Notes: a model not told the origin generated them from the sequence alone. A stretch of DNA of 64,000 nucleotides from Pterois miles (GCA_947000775.1 CAMQGK010000008.1:18621001-18685000); one strand, 5' to 3'. Shown: positions 10,806 to 22,098, counted from the stretch's first letter. Program-made: numbers and translations.

Positions 10806-12216
10806 GGCCTTCCGGGAAGGATCCAAGATGGCAACGTATATTGAAAACTCTCCCGGTCAAGTGTATTTTAAAACCCCACTAAAACTTGAATGCTGTTTAT
10901 GAAACAAACAGAACTTAGTTAGAATGAGTGGGAGTAAAGGCAAGAAATCTGGGAAAAACAGACACAACGAGGGTGGAGAGAGGAAGACGATAAACGTCGA
11001 CTCCACCCGTGTGGAGATGATGGAATCGAGCACAGAGGAGGAAGACATTACTGCCGTTAAAGCTACACAAAACCTGGGCAGAGATATTCAAAGTCTGCAA
11101 ATGGAACCTAAAAGGGATCTAATGGACTTTAAGGACGAATTTAAAGACGACATTAAACAGGAGCTCAACAGCTTGAAGACGGAGATCAATCAGAAACGAC
11201 GAAGCATTGCTATCGCTCGGCTAACCGAAGTAGAGCAGCGGGTGGAGGAGATGGAGACCATGCTGCTTCATTCCCTCAAACAGCAGAAACTCCTCCAGGT
11301 CAAAGTAACGGACCTGGAGGGAAGATCACGCCATCACAACATCCACATACTCGGCGTTAAAGAAGGACAGCTCGATGCTAGCATTTATTGGCAACTTCCT
11401 AAAGACCGAGTTGGGGCTCAACAAGAACCTTGACCTACAAATTCAGCGAGCCCACCGGTCCGCCGACCCAAAACCACAGGATGCCAGCCTGCCTATCCTT
11501 TTAGACCTCCTCAACACATTCGGGACATATTCACCTCAACTAAGCAAAAACTTCCTATTAATTGGTCACAAAGAGAAATAAAATATCTTGGGGTTTGGTT
11601 AACTCAATGTCCTAAAGATTTATACAAAAAAAATTTTGAGAACGTAAATAAAAAAATTAACAATGATCGAAACACATGGTCAACACCCCTTTTGAGTTTT
11701 AGTGCAAGAATTGACATCATAAAGATGTTCATCCTCCCCAGACTGTTAAATTTATTTATGTCTCTACCTGTCAAAGTACCAATAGGCCAATTCTGAGAAT
11801 GGGACAAACACATTTCCAGATTTATACATACAGTCACATACAGTACATTAACCATCAATAAGGAGGGCGGTGGCATGTCTCTGCCCAGTTAAGAATACTG
11901 GTCCTTCGGTGCAACAGCAGCTCTGAGGCTGAATGAAGGAGATGGAAACAGAAAGTAGAGGTGTCCCATTACAAGCAATGACTGGAGACCACAAACTAAC
12001 TTTAACTTCTCTGGACCAACTGAACTCTGCCGGTTCATTCACTCCACTGACCTGGTCTGATGTGGTTAAACAATTCAATTTGTGGACTCAGTTAAAAAAA
12101 ACTTAGGTGGGTGGCACATGACACAGACTTCAAGCTGAATTCTTTAGACTATAGATTTAAACAATGGACGGACCGAGGTATTACTGCTTATTGAACTAAA
12201 AATAAGCATTAAAAAA
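10806..12216 (+). mobile_element. Internally deleted L1 nested inside the L2
   Basis: This runs from a 5' leader (ttccgggaaggatccaagat) through an ORF1-type protein at 10924-11433 (M-S-G-S-K-G-K-K-S-G; heptad-like coiled coil at about residues 50-130; VTDLEGRSRHHNIHI typical of L1 ORF1). It then jumps to the C-terminal part of ORF2 at about 11540-12200 (REIKYLGVWLTQCPKDLYKKN, FSARIDIIKMFILPR). It ends in a short A-run at 12210-12218. A 17-bp near-perfect target duplication flanks it. ORF2 lacks its endonuclease and most of the reverse transcriptase, so it is not autonomous. Confidence 0.85.
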
Positions 12217-12540
12217 AAGAAGGACCGAAGTCGCCTCCATCTTTTGAGGAGACTCAGGTCTTTCGCAGTGTGCAGGACTCTGTTAAAAGTGGCATCTGCT
12301 GTGTTTTCTGTGGGAGAGGTTCTGGACAACATCTCCACCCCTCCATGATGCTCTGAGCAGCTCTTTTAGCAGCAGGCTGCAGCTCCCACAGTGGAAGACT
12401 GAGCGCTTCCAGAGGTCTTCATCCCCTCAGCATCACACTCTTCAGTACCCAGGTTCAATAAACCACATGAGGGAGGAAAACTGGCCACACTGCTATAGTC
12501 TGTGCAATATGTATACTTGCGTGTACACACACACACACAC

Positions 12541-12571
<31 letters not shown>

Positions 12572-12836
12572 AAAGAAGATAGTCCATCCTTCTGTGAATT
12601 TACAGTTTCAAAGATTTCTGATTAATCTTACTTTACTTTATTCTTTTTTTCGTTTATCTTATTCCAGTTTATTTGTATCTACTCCTGTATATCTGTTTAT
12701 ATTCCTGAATATTTTGTCTATATTTTTCATGTATTTTTATGTACACTTGGGTGTGTTTTTTGTAAATGTGCTGCTGTCATAAACAAATTTCCCCACTGTG
12801 GGATTAATAAAGGTCTATTCTGTTCTAGTTATTAGT
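12217..12836 (+). mobile_element. L2-type LINE, 3' part
   Basis: This continues the L2 frame directly after the nested L1 (KDRSRLHLLRRLRSFAVCRTLL), followed by its 3' UTR and the tail 'ccccactgtgggattaataaagg' at about 12790-12815. Inside it, 12525-12566 is an (AC)n block running straight into a (GT)n block, a long self-complementary dinucleotide tract. Confidence 0.8.
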
Positions 12837-13958
12837 CTCGACGCTGAAAATACTTCTGACTCTGTTGGATGTGAATATCTTTACTGAACTCCTAAACGTT
12901 TTGGCTTTGACAGTCAGGTAGTTGGATGTCTGGGGTCTTTGTATTGCTCTCCCTTAGCAAGGGTCAAAATAAATGGGAATTTATCTAAAACTGTTCTGCA
13001 CTCCCACACTCTTTGTACTCTTCATCGAGCCACTGCTACAGGCAATCAGAGAAGATGACGCTACAACAGGTATAATGATTGGAGAAGTCTACAGAACTCA
13101 CCTATGCTGAAACTCTTTGGATCGTATTCGGGTTATAAATTAAACCTACATAAAACGCAAACCCTGACCTATAACTAAACACCACAGGAAAACATTTACA
13201 GGATGAGTAAATTTAAATGGAACGACAATGTATTAAATACCTTGGAGTACAAATACCTAAAGATTTATCCAGACTCTATGATTACAACTACATTCCAGTA
13301 TCAGCTAATATAAAAACAGACCTAAGTCGTTGGTTGGCACTCCAAATGACTATGTATAACCAGATAGATATTAAAATGAACATAACACATACCTAGACTT
13401 CTTTTTCTCTTTCAGTCCCTCCCAGTGGAAACACTCCTCAAGCAATTTAACTTGGGACAAAAAACGACCAAGGATTAGGCTCCAAACACTGACTTGGCTC
13501 TGCCCTGCCTAGAGTCTTATTATAACGCAGCCCAACGACGCTACCTGGTGTGCTGCTGTGACCCTAAATGTGATGCTGACGGAAAGATATGGAGCAAAAC
13601 CAATCGGATATACCGCTTCAGTCTATACTGGGGGAGAAGACTCTCCTCGGGAAATGTTTGGATTGGCTTTCCAGTTGGACGACCCTCTCACTTGAACACA
13701 AAAAACTCAGAAATCAGTAATTTGAAAGAAATGTAAGAATATTACGATGGGTGGCCTGTAACACTGATTTCGTGCCAGCTAGGCTAGACGACAGATTTAA
13801 ATACTGGACAAACAAGGAACTTGCGTCATTCTGCTTAATATCCTCCAGTAAAGGGCTAAATACTTTCCAACAGCTTATAGAAACCTATAATCTGGAGAAG
13901 CAAGATTTTTTCAGTCAGACACCAAACAACAAAATGCTCCTCCTGCCCCCCTTTTAAC
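12837..13958 (+). mobile_element. L1-type LINE, 3' portion of the interrupted outer copy
   Basis: This picks up the reverse transcriptase where 10620 left off: LDAENTSDSVGCEYLY, then LARVKINGNLSKTVLHSHTL and, past more breaks, KYLGVQIPKDLSRLYDYNY. The C-terminal region runs to about 13958 with many stops. The outer L1 is therefore the oldest of three nested plus-strand LINEs. Confidence 0.75.
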
Positions 13959-14033
13959 GCCAGAAGGAGACCCTCGAGGCTTGTCATCGTGTCTTTAGTG
14001 TCGTTATGAAGCCATGAAGTCATGAACACTGAC

Positions 14034-14223
14034 CTGAACATCAGTGGTCTCAGAGGACGAGTCTGCTGCTGGACTTCTGGGGACCTGGTTGTTCCACTGG
14101 ACCAGGTTCTTCTGGTCCTCCTCCGTTTCACTCTTGAAGTGCTTCAGCTCCAAGTCCAGGTCCTTCTGGTCCTCCTCCATTTCACTCTTGTAGTGCTCCT
14201 GGTCCAGGTCCTGGTCCTGGTCT
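14034..14223 (-). CDS. Module 1, exon 3 (acidic linker exon) with an 18-residue tandem duplication
   Basis: The acceptor reads ctgaaacag (14224 upward) and the donor GTTCAG|gtcagtg at 14034. Read after exon 2, the exon gives D-Q-D-Q-D-L-D-Q and then two consecutive copies of an E/K-H-(Y/F)-K-S-E-x-E-E-D-Q-K motif. It ends S-P-A-A-D-S-S-S-E-T-T-D-V-Q in phase 0. At 190 bp it is 54 bp longer than the 136-bp exons of modules 2, 3 and 4; the extra 18 codons keep the frame. It would splice to the ZnF-2 pseudogene or, skipping it, to ZnF-1. Confidence 0.75.
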
Positions 14224-14506
14224 CTGTTTCAGAGCGTGATCAGTGTTTTATTTCCTCATTCATTCAGTCCATATCGAAGGTTTACTGTGTGTCAGATATT
14301 AGTTTGGTACTCAGGACTGTCTGAAGTTACTCTGTTATGTGCTGTCAGTCATTTCTGTGATGTCGACTATTTCAAATGGACTCTAGTGAACCTTTAAATC
14401 ACCAAACACATTATTACCAGATCAGACTGAGAGCTTACAGTCATGTCTCCAAGTCTCTGATGGACACATTTGATAGTTTTCATCTTCAGCTGCTGCTCCT
14501 GTGTTT

Positions 14507-15291
14507 GGTCTCATCACATTACAGCTGAATAAATCTATTTAAATGTAATGGAGGCTACAGTCTAACACACAGTCTCATTAAAGTGAATAAATCTATTTAA
14601 ATGTAAGAGGCTCAGTCTAACACAAGAATTAAAATAAATCTATTTAAATGTAATGGAGGCTACAGTCTAACACACAGTAAAAGAAAAAAAAAGAAGGCTC
14701 ATTACAGTCTGAACACATCTATTTACATGTAATGGAGGCTACAGTCTAACACACACATTAAAGCTGAATAAATCTATTTAAATGTAATGGAGGCTACAGT
14801 CTAACACACAGTCTCATTAAAGCTGAATAAATCTATTTAAATGTAATGGAGGCTACAGTCTAACACACAGTCTCATTAAAGCTGAATAAATCTATTTAAA
14901 TGTAATGGAGGCTACAGTCTAACACACAGTCTCATTAAAGCTGAATAAATCTATTTAAATGTAATGGAGGCTACAGTCTAACACACAGTCTCATTAAAGC
15001 TGAATAAATCTATTTAAATGTAATGGAGGCTACAGTCTAACACACAGTCTCATTAAAGCTGAATAAATCTATTTAAATGTAATGGAGGCTACAGTCTAAC
15101 ACACAGTCTCATTGAAGCTGAATAAATCTATTTAAATGTAATGGAGGCTACAGTCTAACACACAGTCTCATTAAAGCTGAATAAATCTATTTAAATGTAA
15201 TGGAGGCTACAGTCTAACACACAGTCTCATTAAAGCTGAATAAATCTATTTAAATGTAATGGAGGCTACAGTCTAACACACAGTCTCATTC
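14507..15291. repeat. 59-bp tandem repeat in intron 2 of module 1
   Basis: About 13 copies of a unit built on 'gaataaatctatttaaatg' and 'taatggaggctacagtctaa'. The first four copies are irregular and the remainder almost identical, with a period of 59 bp. No comparable array exists in the other modules. Confidence 0.95.
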
Positions 15292-15485
15292 ACCACTTTA
15301 TCCTCCATTCAGGAAATGTCAGTCTGCTAAAAGATGAATTCATGGACAACAATTCAACTTTATTGTGTTATTGACACTTTTCCCTGCTGGGACTTTATTA
15401 AAGAGAAATGTGCTCAGTCAGCATCTCCATGCATTAATATCTCTACGTGGACTGGATTCAGATGGAGGCTCCGCCTCTTATTTAC

Positions 15486-15598
15486 CTGTTGCCATGGTGA
15501 ATCGGAGTCTCACAGCTCCATTGATCATGGCTGTTTTCATCCTCACATTTGATCGAACAAACTCTGATCAGCTGTTCTGGAACCGAAAACTTTTCCAT
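15486..15598 (-). CDS. Module 1, exon 2: initiator exon M-E-K-F
   Basis: The ATG at 15596-15598 starts a 37-codon exon reading MEKFSVPEQLIRVCSIKCE and continuing D-E-N-S-H-D-Q-W-S-C-E-T-P-I-H-H-G-N. It ends AACAG|gtaaata in phase 2, and exon 3 supplies the third base of an arginine codon. The residues are identical in modules 1, 2, 3 and 5. A stop-free frame extends upstream of the ATG, but the first ATG is taken as the start. The sequence does not resemble KRAB, SCAN, BTB or FiNZ domains as I know them. Module 1 has the only long intron 2, filled by the 59-bp array. Confidence 0.75.
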
Positions 15599-16137
15599 CT
15601 CACAGTTTGTTAAAGCTGTTTTCTGAAACGGGCTCCTGGTCCTGGTCTCTGAGATCCAGCAGGTCTCCACTCTGACTGCTGGACTCTGTAGTCCTGGACT
15701 CACTACAAATCAAAGCACACGGAGATATTCAGGTCCTGCTGTCTCCTCTGGTTTTACTCTGATAACATGCTCCATGTCAGCCTGAAAACATCGGAGTTAG
15801 CATCGGAGCTAGCCCAGCGTGCTAACGCTACATCCGCTTTGATTTCCGGCTCAAACAAACATCATCAAAGTCTTATTAGCCTGTTAGCTTCTGCTAAGCT
15901 CCGTTAGCATCGGCTCATTTTAAACTAGCTTCACTAAAACACAAAGGAGCTGAAGTTCAACCAGAGAACACCAGCACTCATTAAAGAGAGCTAAGGCTAA
16001 CGCTAGCAGTTAGCCACACAGCAGCAGGCCGAAGCTAACAGCGGCTAATTAGCTGCTTAGCATCGGAGCTAGCCCAGCGTGCTAACGCTACATCCGCTTT
16101 GATTTCCGGCTCAAAGAAACATTATTAAAGTGTTTAC

Positions 16138-16330
16138 CTGAGTGTGTGCGGGTTCACCTGGAGCTCTGCCGCCTCAAAACAGACAAATATGCTCGTCAGC
16201 TAACGAGACAACGATCCCGCCGCCAGCCCGAGGTCACAACGAGACCACCACACTTCCGGGTCCAAGTACTTCCGGTCTGGTTTTTCACTTTAAAGTGACA
16301 CAAAGTCGCCGCCTAGAGGTCAGGAGGGAA
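16138..16330 (-). promoter_or_regulatory. Module 1 promoter and non-coding exon 1
   Basis: On the minus strand, twin CCGGAAGT-type ETS sites (16251-16259 and 16268-16275) sit upstream of a GC-rich stretch, with no TATA box, and lead into an exon with no ATG. That exon ends cacactcag|gtaaaca at 16138. A perfect 12-bp palindrome CACTTTAAAGTG lies at 16287-16298. The same block occurs in modules 3, 4 and 5 and, broken by a transposon, in module 2. The intron below it (15780-16137) holds a direct repeat of about 65 bp around 'gctagcccagcgtgctaac'. Transcription start is inferred. Confidence 0.7.
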
Positions 16331-17304
16331 ACAACAGCCGGTGTGTGCAGAATATATGTCCTGTTTGGTGCAGGAAAAGACAAGAGCCGTTAGTTGCGTT
16401 CATCAGCAGGCTGTCCTCTGTCTGAGGGACTGATGTCCGGCTAAGCTTATTACAACTAGCGCTCACTTTTGGTGATACTTCCTCTTGTGGTGGTTTTGGG
16501 GCAACGCAGCTTACTGACCCATAAAGAAAATACATTGAAATCTGGCCTTTTTCATAGAAAAAGAAATACACAATAATTAAAACAACACTTGTGGCCATAC
16601 ATTTGTAGGTGTCACACGAGCATATTGTGTACACGACTTCCCATCTTGTAAACATGGTAAACACCACCTCATTTGAAGGCACCATCTGGGACCTGATGTG
16701 GATGTCAATGGATGTGGTTTTTGGCCGTTGCATCTTGGTTTTGGTCGTTGCCATCTTGGTTTTGGTCGTTGTCATCTTGGTATTTGTTGATCAAGTCTCT
16801 GTGACCTGATGTGGATGTGAATGATCACCTTATTTTGATCTTATGAAGGTGTCAAACTGATGCGATACACCTGTCGACTGTTGAGTCACCTGAGGCTACA
16901 TGTCACATTGTCGGACCAGTTCCCACTGCAGTTATAATGTAAATTAAATATTTGAAAGATTATTAATATTACAGTTGACTGCAGGGAGCAACATGTTCTA
17001 CTGTGCGGTGGACATTTGCTTTAAAATGTAGACTGGTAAAAATGTGTTTTTGTGATAATCAAAATGAAATTCTGCTCTCAGCAATTAATGAAATGGTCTT
17101 ATGAAATTATTTTTCTTTATCACCATTTGGGTTTTTGTCCATCGCCAAGGTGATGTTTCTCTGTCTCTACCCGGCATGGAGAGGAGGTCGTGTTGTGGCT
17201 GTATCAGTTTGATGATGCCAGGAAGCTGCTTGACATCCTCCTGGATCCACCTTCTCACATATGTTCACATTATATGTATTATTTTTGTCATAAAATAATA
17301 TGCT
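16331..17304. other. Intergenic spacer between units 2 and 3, first part
   Basis: I recognise no gene. Around 16720-16790 the phrase 'atcttggttttggtcgttg' occurs in three imperfect tandem copies. No other structure is obvious. Confidence 0.4.
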
Positions 17305-17638
17305 GGGGGCGGCAGTAGCTCAGTCTGTAGGGAGTTGGCTTGGGAACCGGAAGGTCACCGGTTCAAGTCCCGACATGGACCAAAAACTGAGTGTGAACTG
17401 GTAGCTGGAGAGGTGCCAGTTTACCTCTTGGGCACTGCCGAGGTGCCCCTGAGCAAGGCACCAAACCCCCAACTGCTCGGGGCGCTTGTCAGGAGCAGCC
17501 CCCTCACTCTGACATCTCTCCATTAATGCATGTATGTGTGTTTCAGGTCTGCATGTACCATGTATGAGTTTAACAGAGTGTAAATTGAATTTCCCCATTG
17601 TGGGACTAATAAAGGTAGATCTTCTTCTTCTTCTTCTA
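17305..17638 (+). mobile_element. tRNA-derived SINE, full length
   Basis: The head is tRNA-like: A-box tagctcagtctgtaggg at 17316-17332 and B-box ggttcaagtcc at 17360-17370. The body contains 'gggcactgccgaggtgcccc' and the 3' end is 'tgggactaataaagg' followed by (CTT)n. The head lacks the structure of a working tRNA gene. Near-identical copies are at 26660 and, inverted, at 49641. Confidence 0.9.
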
Positions 17639-17742
17639 TATGGATTGTCTCTGTTGTATGTCTAGGTTTAGGAGAAGATTGTAGTTTGGCTTAAAATAAC
17701 TCGCAGTATAACTTAAGAACCAAGGGGGACCCAGTCTACATA

Positions 17743-18165
17743 CACATATACTGGGTTCACATGTACTGGGGTCACATATACTGGGTTCACATGTACTGGG
17801 GTCACATATACTGGGTTCACATATACTGGGGTCACATATACTGGGTTCACATATACTGGGGTCACATATACTGGGTTCACATATACTGGGGTCACATATA
17901 CTGGGGTCACATATACTGGAGTCACATATACTGGGTTCACATATACTGGGGTCACATATACTGGGTTCACATATACTGGGGTCACATATACTGGGGTCAC
18001 ATATACTGGAGTCACATATACTGGGTTCACATATACTGGGGTCACATATACTGGGGTCACATATACTGGGGTCACATATACTGGAGTCACATATACTGGG
18101 TTCACACATACTAGGTTCACATATACTGGGGTCACATATACTGGAGTCACATATACTGGGTTCAC
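17743..18165. repeat. 15-bp minisatellite
   Basis: About 28 copies of atatactggggtcac with g/t and g/a variants (ggttcac, ggagtcac). Because 15 is divisible by three and the unit has no stops, it creates long artificial frames on both strands (a five-residue S-I-C-D-P repeat on the minus strand). I treat those as non-coding. Confidence 0.95.
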
Positions 18166-19070
18166 TGTAACTTTGGAACAAAAGCTCCTAGAAACTCGCG
18201 GTAAAGATAAAAGGGACCAGCAACTCTCAAAACCCCTACGGGGTTTGAGAGGTATCTGCTCTCCCTGTTCTCAGCTGAACACGCCAGTTTTTGTCCCGAG
18301 TCTCTGCGACCTTCTGTTCCCGAGATACTGAGTCCAGCAGAGAGTAAAAACTGCAATATCCCGGGAACACAACAGCACAGAGACTCGCGGTAAAGTCCAG
18401 CGTTGTCAGCAGATCTTAAAACCCCAAATAAATGAATGTTTGTTCCTTCAGACTGAGTTTGTGGGAAATGTACGATGTGGCTCTTGTGGTGGCTGCGTCC
18501 GGCTCGCATCTCGGAGACGGTCACTGTTTACCGTTGCCATAGCGACTAGAAAGCCGGATCGCTATGAGGCAGGGATCAGAGGAAGTCCGGATTATATACG
18601 GCTGATATAGGCGTCTGCTTTGTTTAGCGCTTCAACATCACGCTGAAAAGAACACTGACCACCGCAGGACTCGCTGCTCTCCACTGTTTTACTTCCTGGA
18701 ATTCTGTCGCACTAAATATACGCGTGTCTCGGCGCGATGACGTCGGCACACGCGCCGCGGTTGAAAGAATTCAGAGACTTATTGTACTTTAACAGTGTTG
18801 GTATGACATAAAATGCACACATTTACTTGTATTTAGTTTTAAACATATTGTTTGGCTCTCACAGAATTACATTGAAGAATATGTGGTGTTCATGGCTCTC
18901 AGTCAAAAAGCTTCCCGACCCCTGGTGTAGTATCAGGCATTTCTCCACTTTGACTGGGAAAGCCTCTGTGCTTTCTACACTCAGACAGTAGCATTAATAT
19001 CGCCGTTACTCAGCAGCGTCGTTCTTCACGACTTAACCACTTGAACAGCAAGTGTTACAGGCCTCGGCAG
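18166..19070. promoter_or_regulatory. CpG-rich, promoter-like patch of unknown gene
   Basis: From about 18480 to 18770 the sequence is richer in CpG than its surroundings. It contains a near-consensus RFX X-box, GTTGCCATAGCGAC, at 18533-18546 and TGACGTCG at about 18737-18744. Near 18217-18245 a stem can form from ctctcaaaacccc and ggggtttgagag. ACTCGCGGTAAAG occurs twice (about 18195 and 18384). No first exon could be identified on either strand, so this is a candidate element, not a proven promoter. Confidence 0.35.
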
Positions 19071-20159
19071 CAGTGATGGGAATTCCGGCTCTTTCGGCTC
19101 CCAAACGGCTCTTCAGGTTATTTTGTTGCTTTAATTAATTTATTATCAACAACAATATAAAATTATGCTCAAAATGAATGACTAATGTAATTGTTATGTT
19201 AGCTGCATTGTCAGTAACAGCATCCCTCTTTGGCCACTTTGAGCAGCTCTTCTGCTCAGTTCTCAGAAGTGTGTTTGTCGCTGAACTCAAAACCATCCAG
19301 AAGACAGAAAACCATTTTATCATTTTCAATAAAGTGACACCTAACTGACAAGAAGGATGCTGCTGTGGATTTTTTAACCCTCTCTTGCAGTGGATGCACG
19401 TTCTCTGTCATATAGGCCTGGGATGATTTTTGTTTTCCTGCTTGGAATTGCAGACATAGGATTCAGTGCATGAATAAACTTCCTGAATCCTTTATCATCC
19501 ACAGCTGAAAATGGATGGAAATCAAGTGCAATCATTTCTGCCAGTTCTTCATCAACTGAGTTATGTCTTTCTGGGGTCACAGACTTCTGCACAAACTGTC
19601 TCATAGAGCTCTGGGTTGGTTTAGGTGGTTGTGGTGGTGAACAGCATGATGCGGTAGATACTACTACTACTACTACTACTACTGCAGCAGCAGCAGCATT
19701 AATATCCTTCATTAATATCACACTCAGCTGACTGTTTTATCTTCCCATTGCTCTGATTGGTGGACTGTTCTCAGGTTGTTTACCTGTGCAGGTTGTTTGT
19801 GGCTCTATATGATATTCCTGCAGACTCTACACTCTGCCTTTGTATTGTCAGTAAAACTGAAATGGTCCTGGAGTCACTCATTTTCTTTACTAGACCTTCC
19901 TAATGTGTCCATGTTGTCTCTTCTTGTTGCCCCCAGCTCTCTCTCTCTCTCTCTCTGTTCGTGCGCTACTGCTGCCGCGAGTGTAACTCCCGCCCCTCCC
20001 CTCTGCTCAGCGCAAACACATATTGACCAATCACATGAAGAGAAAAAAAAAGTGAGAGAGAGAGAGAAAAAACAGGGCTCCCAATAAGGAGCCGGCTCCC
20101 GTCGTTCACTTCAAAGAGCCGGCTCTAAGAGCCGTTTGGTTCCTGACCGACCATCACTA
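19071..20159 (-). mobile_element. hAT-superfamily (ZBED-like) transposon relic
   Basis: The ends are cagtgatggg at 19071 and ccatcacta ending at 20159, with an internal GGCTC/GAGCC-rich inverted stretch near each end. Minus-strand frames at 19374-19721 carry ELAEMIALDFHPFSAVDDKG and KFIHALNP, and 19135-19329 carries KWPKRDAVTDNAAN, both typical of ZBED/hAT transposases and in the expected order. The gap between them and the missing C-terminus show an internally deleted, inactive copy. A clear 8-bp target duplication was not found. Confidence 0.85.
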
Positions 20160-20590
20160 CTACAAATAGTAGACACTGATGGCGGTTGAAGCTGCAGCGG
20201 GTAGAAACGGAGCAAATCAGATTGAAAAGTTATTTTAATAAAACGGTCACTACATCCTGACAGTAGTTCTTGAGACAGGTGATCTGAATAAAATCCTGGT
20301 CCTCTGAGTCCTACAGATATGTCTGTTTTATCGATATTTCTATTCTAGATTGGGAGCAAAACATAACTCAGTGTCAGTAGTTTCCTTGCTGGAGAGAAGA
20401 TGTCTACCCTCCACCTTAAAGAAGGAACTGCACTGAGCCGTGAGAGGGACGAGGACCACAGTTCAGTCCGTCACAGGGTGGAGGGACCGGACTGGAACTG
20501 GGTTTTAGTGTCCTGGTTAGCTGTAAAATGAGAAAGATTGAGAGCCGGCAGTCCTGTTGCGCCTAACAGTCCTGTTAGGATTAATACTAA
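20160..20590. other. Spacer before unit 3
   Basis: No gene or repeat is recognised here. Confidence 0.4.
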
Positions 20591-21840
20591 TTAATCTGTT
20601 TCTCATAATTAATTCTTCCCTATTTCTCATCTGGGCTTCATCTGCTGCAACACGGTATCAAACATTTCTCTGATATAAACCACTGAATGAAACCTGATCA
20701 CCTGAACTAAAACAACACAGATGAACCTTGTTATATTAACCTGTAGGTATACAAACACTACAGCAGACAGGCCTATATATGTAGATATATATGAGCACTA
20801 ATTACACAGTAAATGAAAGGATCAGATTGATCTCAACATGTGGCCCAGATGTGTCCAGATGAGAGCAAGAGGCCAAAGGGAAGGGGTCTCTCCCATGAAG
20901 CAGACATGTCTGAGAGACTGGGCCTCAGGGAGATACAAGTTACCAACATGACAGGGACAATTCAACTCAGACCTCATAAAACACATGGATCAGGAAAAAG
21001 GGTCAGTACCACAGATGTAGATTTGACCTTTGCCCTCTAACAGGAATGTCTAATCGAAGAAATGAAGGGTCCACAGATGAACAGGGGGGATTAGAAAGCA
21101 GCTGTTCATCTCTCTGCAGGCTTCCACTAATTTCAGTTTCCTTCTTGTCCCAAAGATGAACATGTTAAACAAACTTTCTGTTATTAAATCACATGTTAGC
21201 TCAGCATTTCAATTAAAGTTCATGTCCTTTTGCATTAAATGTCAGTTTCATTTAGTCTTCTTCACAGTTTGGATGTGTCTCTGTTTATGTGACTGTGTAC
21301 AAGCCACCCAAAGGAATGCAGAGCAGGTCGTAAACTGAGGAGGAGGAGGAGGAGGAGGAGGAGGTCATAAAACCTACGCTTTATCGTCATATTGTCTCTC
21401 CTGTTGTGCTTGAGAGCTCCAACCCATACAACAAACTTCACTTCTTTTCAGATGATGAGTTAAACATAACACAGTAATTAATGGACATTTTAATGACAGA
21501 ATTAGTTTCATTCTGATTCTCTTCATCAGTTCTTTGTTTCTGACTGGTTGGTTTTTACTGCTTCTCTGAGTCTTTGGGAGGAACCTGATGTCAGGACCTT
21601 TAACCCTTAATTCAATAATCAGCTCAAATGTTTCAGGATGGCTACTAAGTCTGGTGGTTGTTTCTCCTCTGTGGGCTCAACCAGGCTGACTGGACATTAA
21701 GAGTCTCACCACTTAGTGTCCTGAGAGTTCAGGTAAAGTTTCTGGAAGAAGTTTCAAGAATAAAGAAGTAACTTTGTAATTACTTTCATCTTTCACTCAT
21801 CACACTACAGCCACAGCAGGTACATTAATGGGACATACGT
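20591..21840. repeat. Unit-3 3' flank
   Basis: This matches unit-4 sequence from 33040 and unit-2 sequence from 7370, then 2683-2960 of unit 1. It includes the empty site of the unit-1 Tc1 near 20783 and a (GGA)n run at about 21339-21363. No coding content is supported. Confidence 0.7.
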
Positions 21841-22098
21841 CAGGTTGAAATAAAGCAGAATGTTTCTTTAAGATGTTTAAAGGTTTGTGGTTGGTTCTCC
21901 TCCTTGTGACTGAAGACTCTTCTAACGGAGTCCCACTGGGAAGTTTCTGGTGGTCCAGGTATGTGGTCATAGTCACAAAAACATACGTGAATGTACTGTT
22001 GATCAGCTTCAATATATATATATATATATATAAGAACACAGCTATCAGAGCATGAAGAGGAGGCAGGAGGAAACAGCTAGCTGGGCTCTGAACAATGA

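Noticed and set aside
14507..15291. CRISPR-like array
   Set aside because: Direct repeats without unique spacers, in a vertebrate intron; it is an ordinary tandem repeat. The same holds for 28918-29327.
15486..15598. KRAB or FiNZ domain in exon 2
   Set aside because: The residues do not follow the KRAB-A pattern or the acidic E-E-S-E-D style of FiNZ as I know it; left as unclassified.
17305..17638. tRNA gene
   Set aside because: A- and B-boxes are present but the head is fused to a SINE body and tail and occurs in several near-identical copies; this is a SINE. The same applies at 26660, 31959 and 49641.
17636..18181. Long minus-strand frames with S-I-C-D-P repeats
   Set aside because: They come entirely from the 15-bp minisatellite, are open in several phases on both strands and have no start or splice context.
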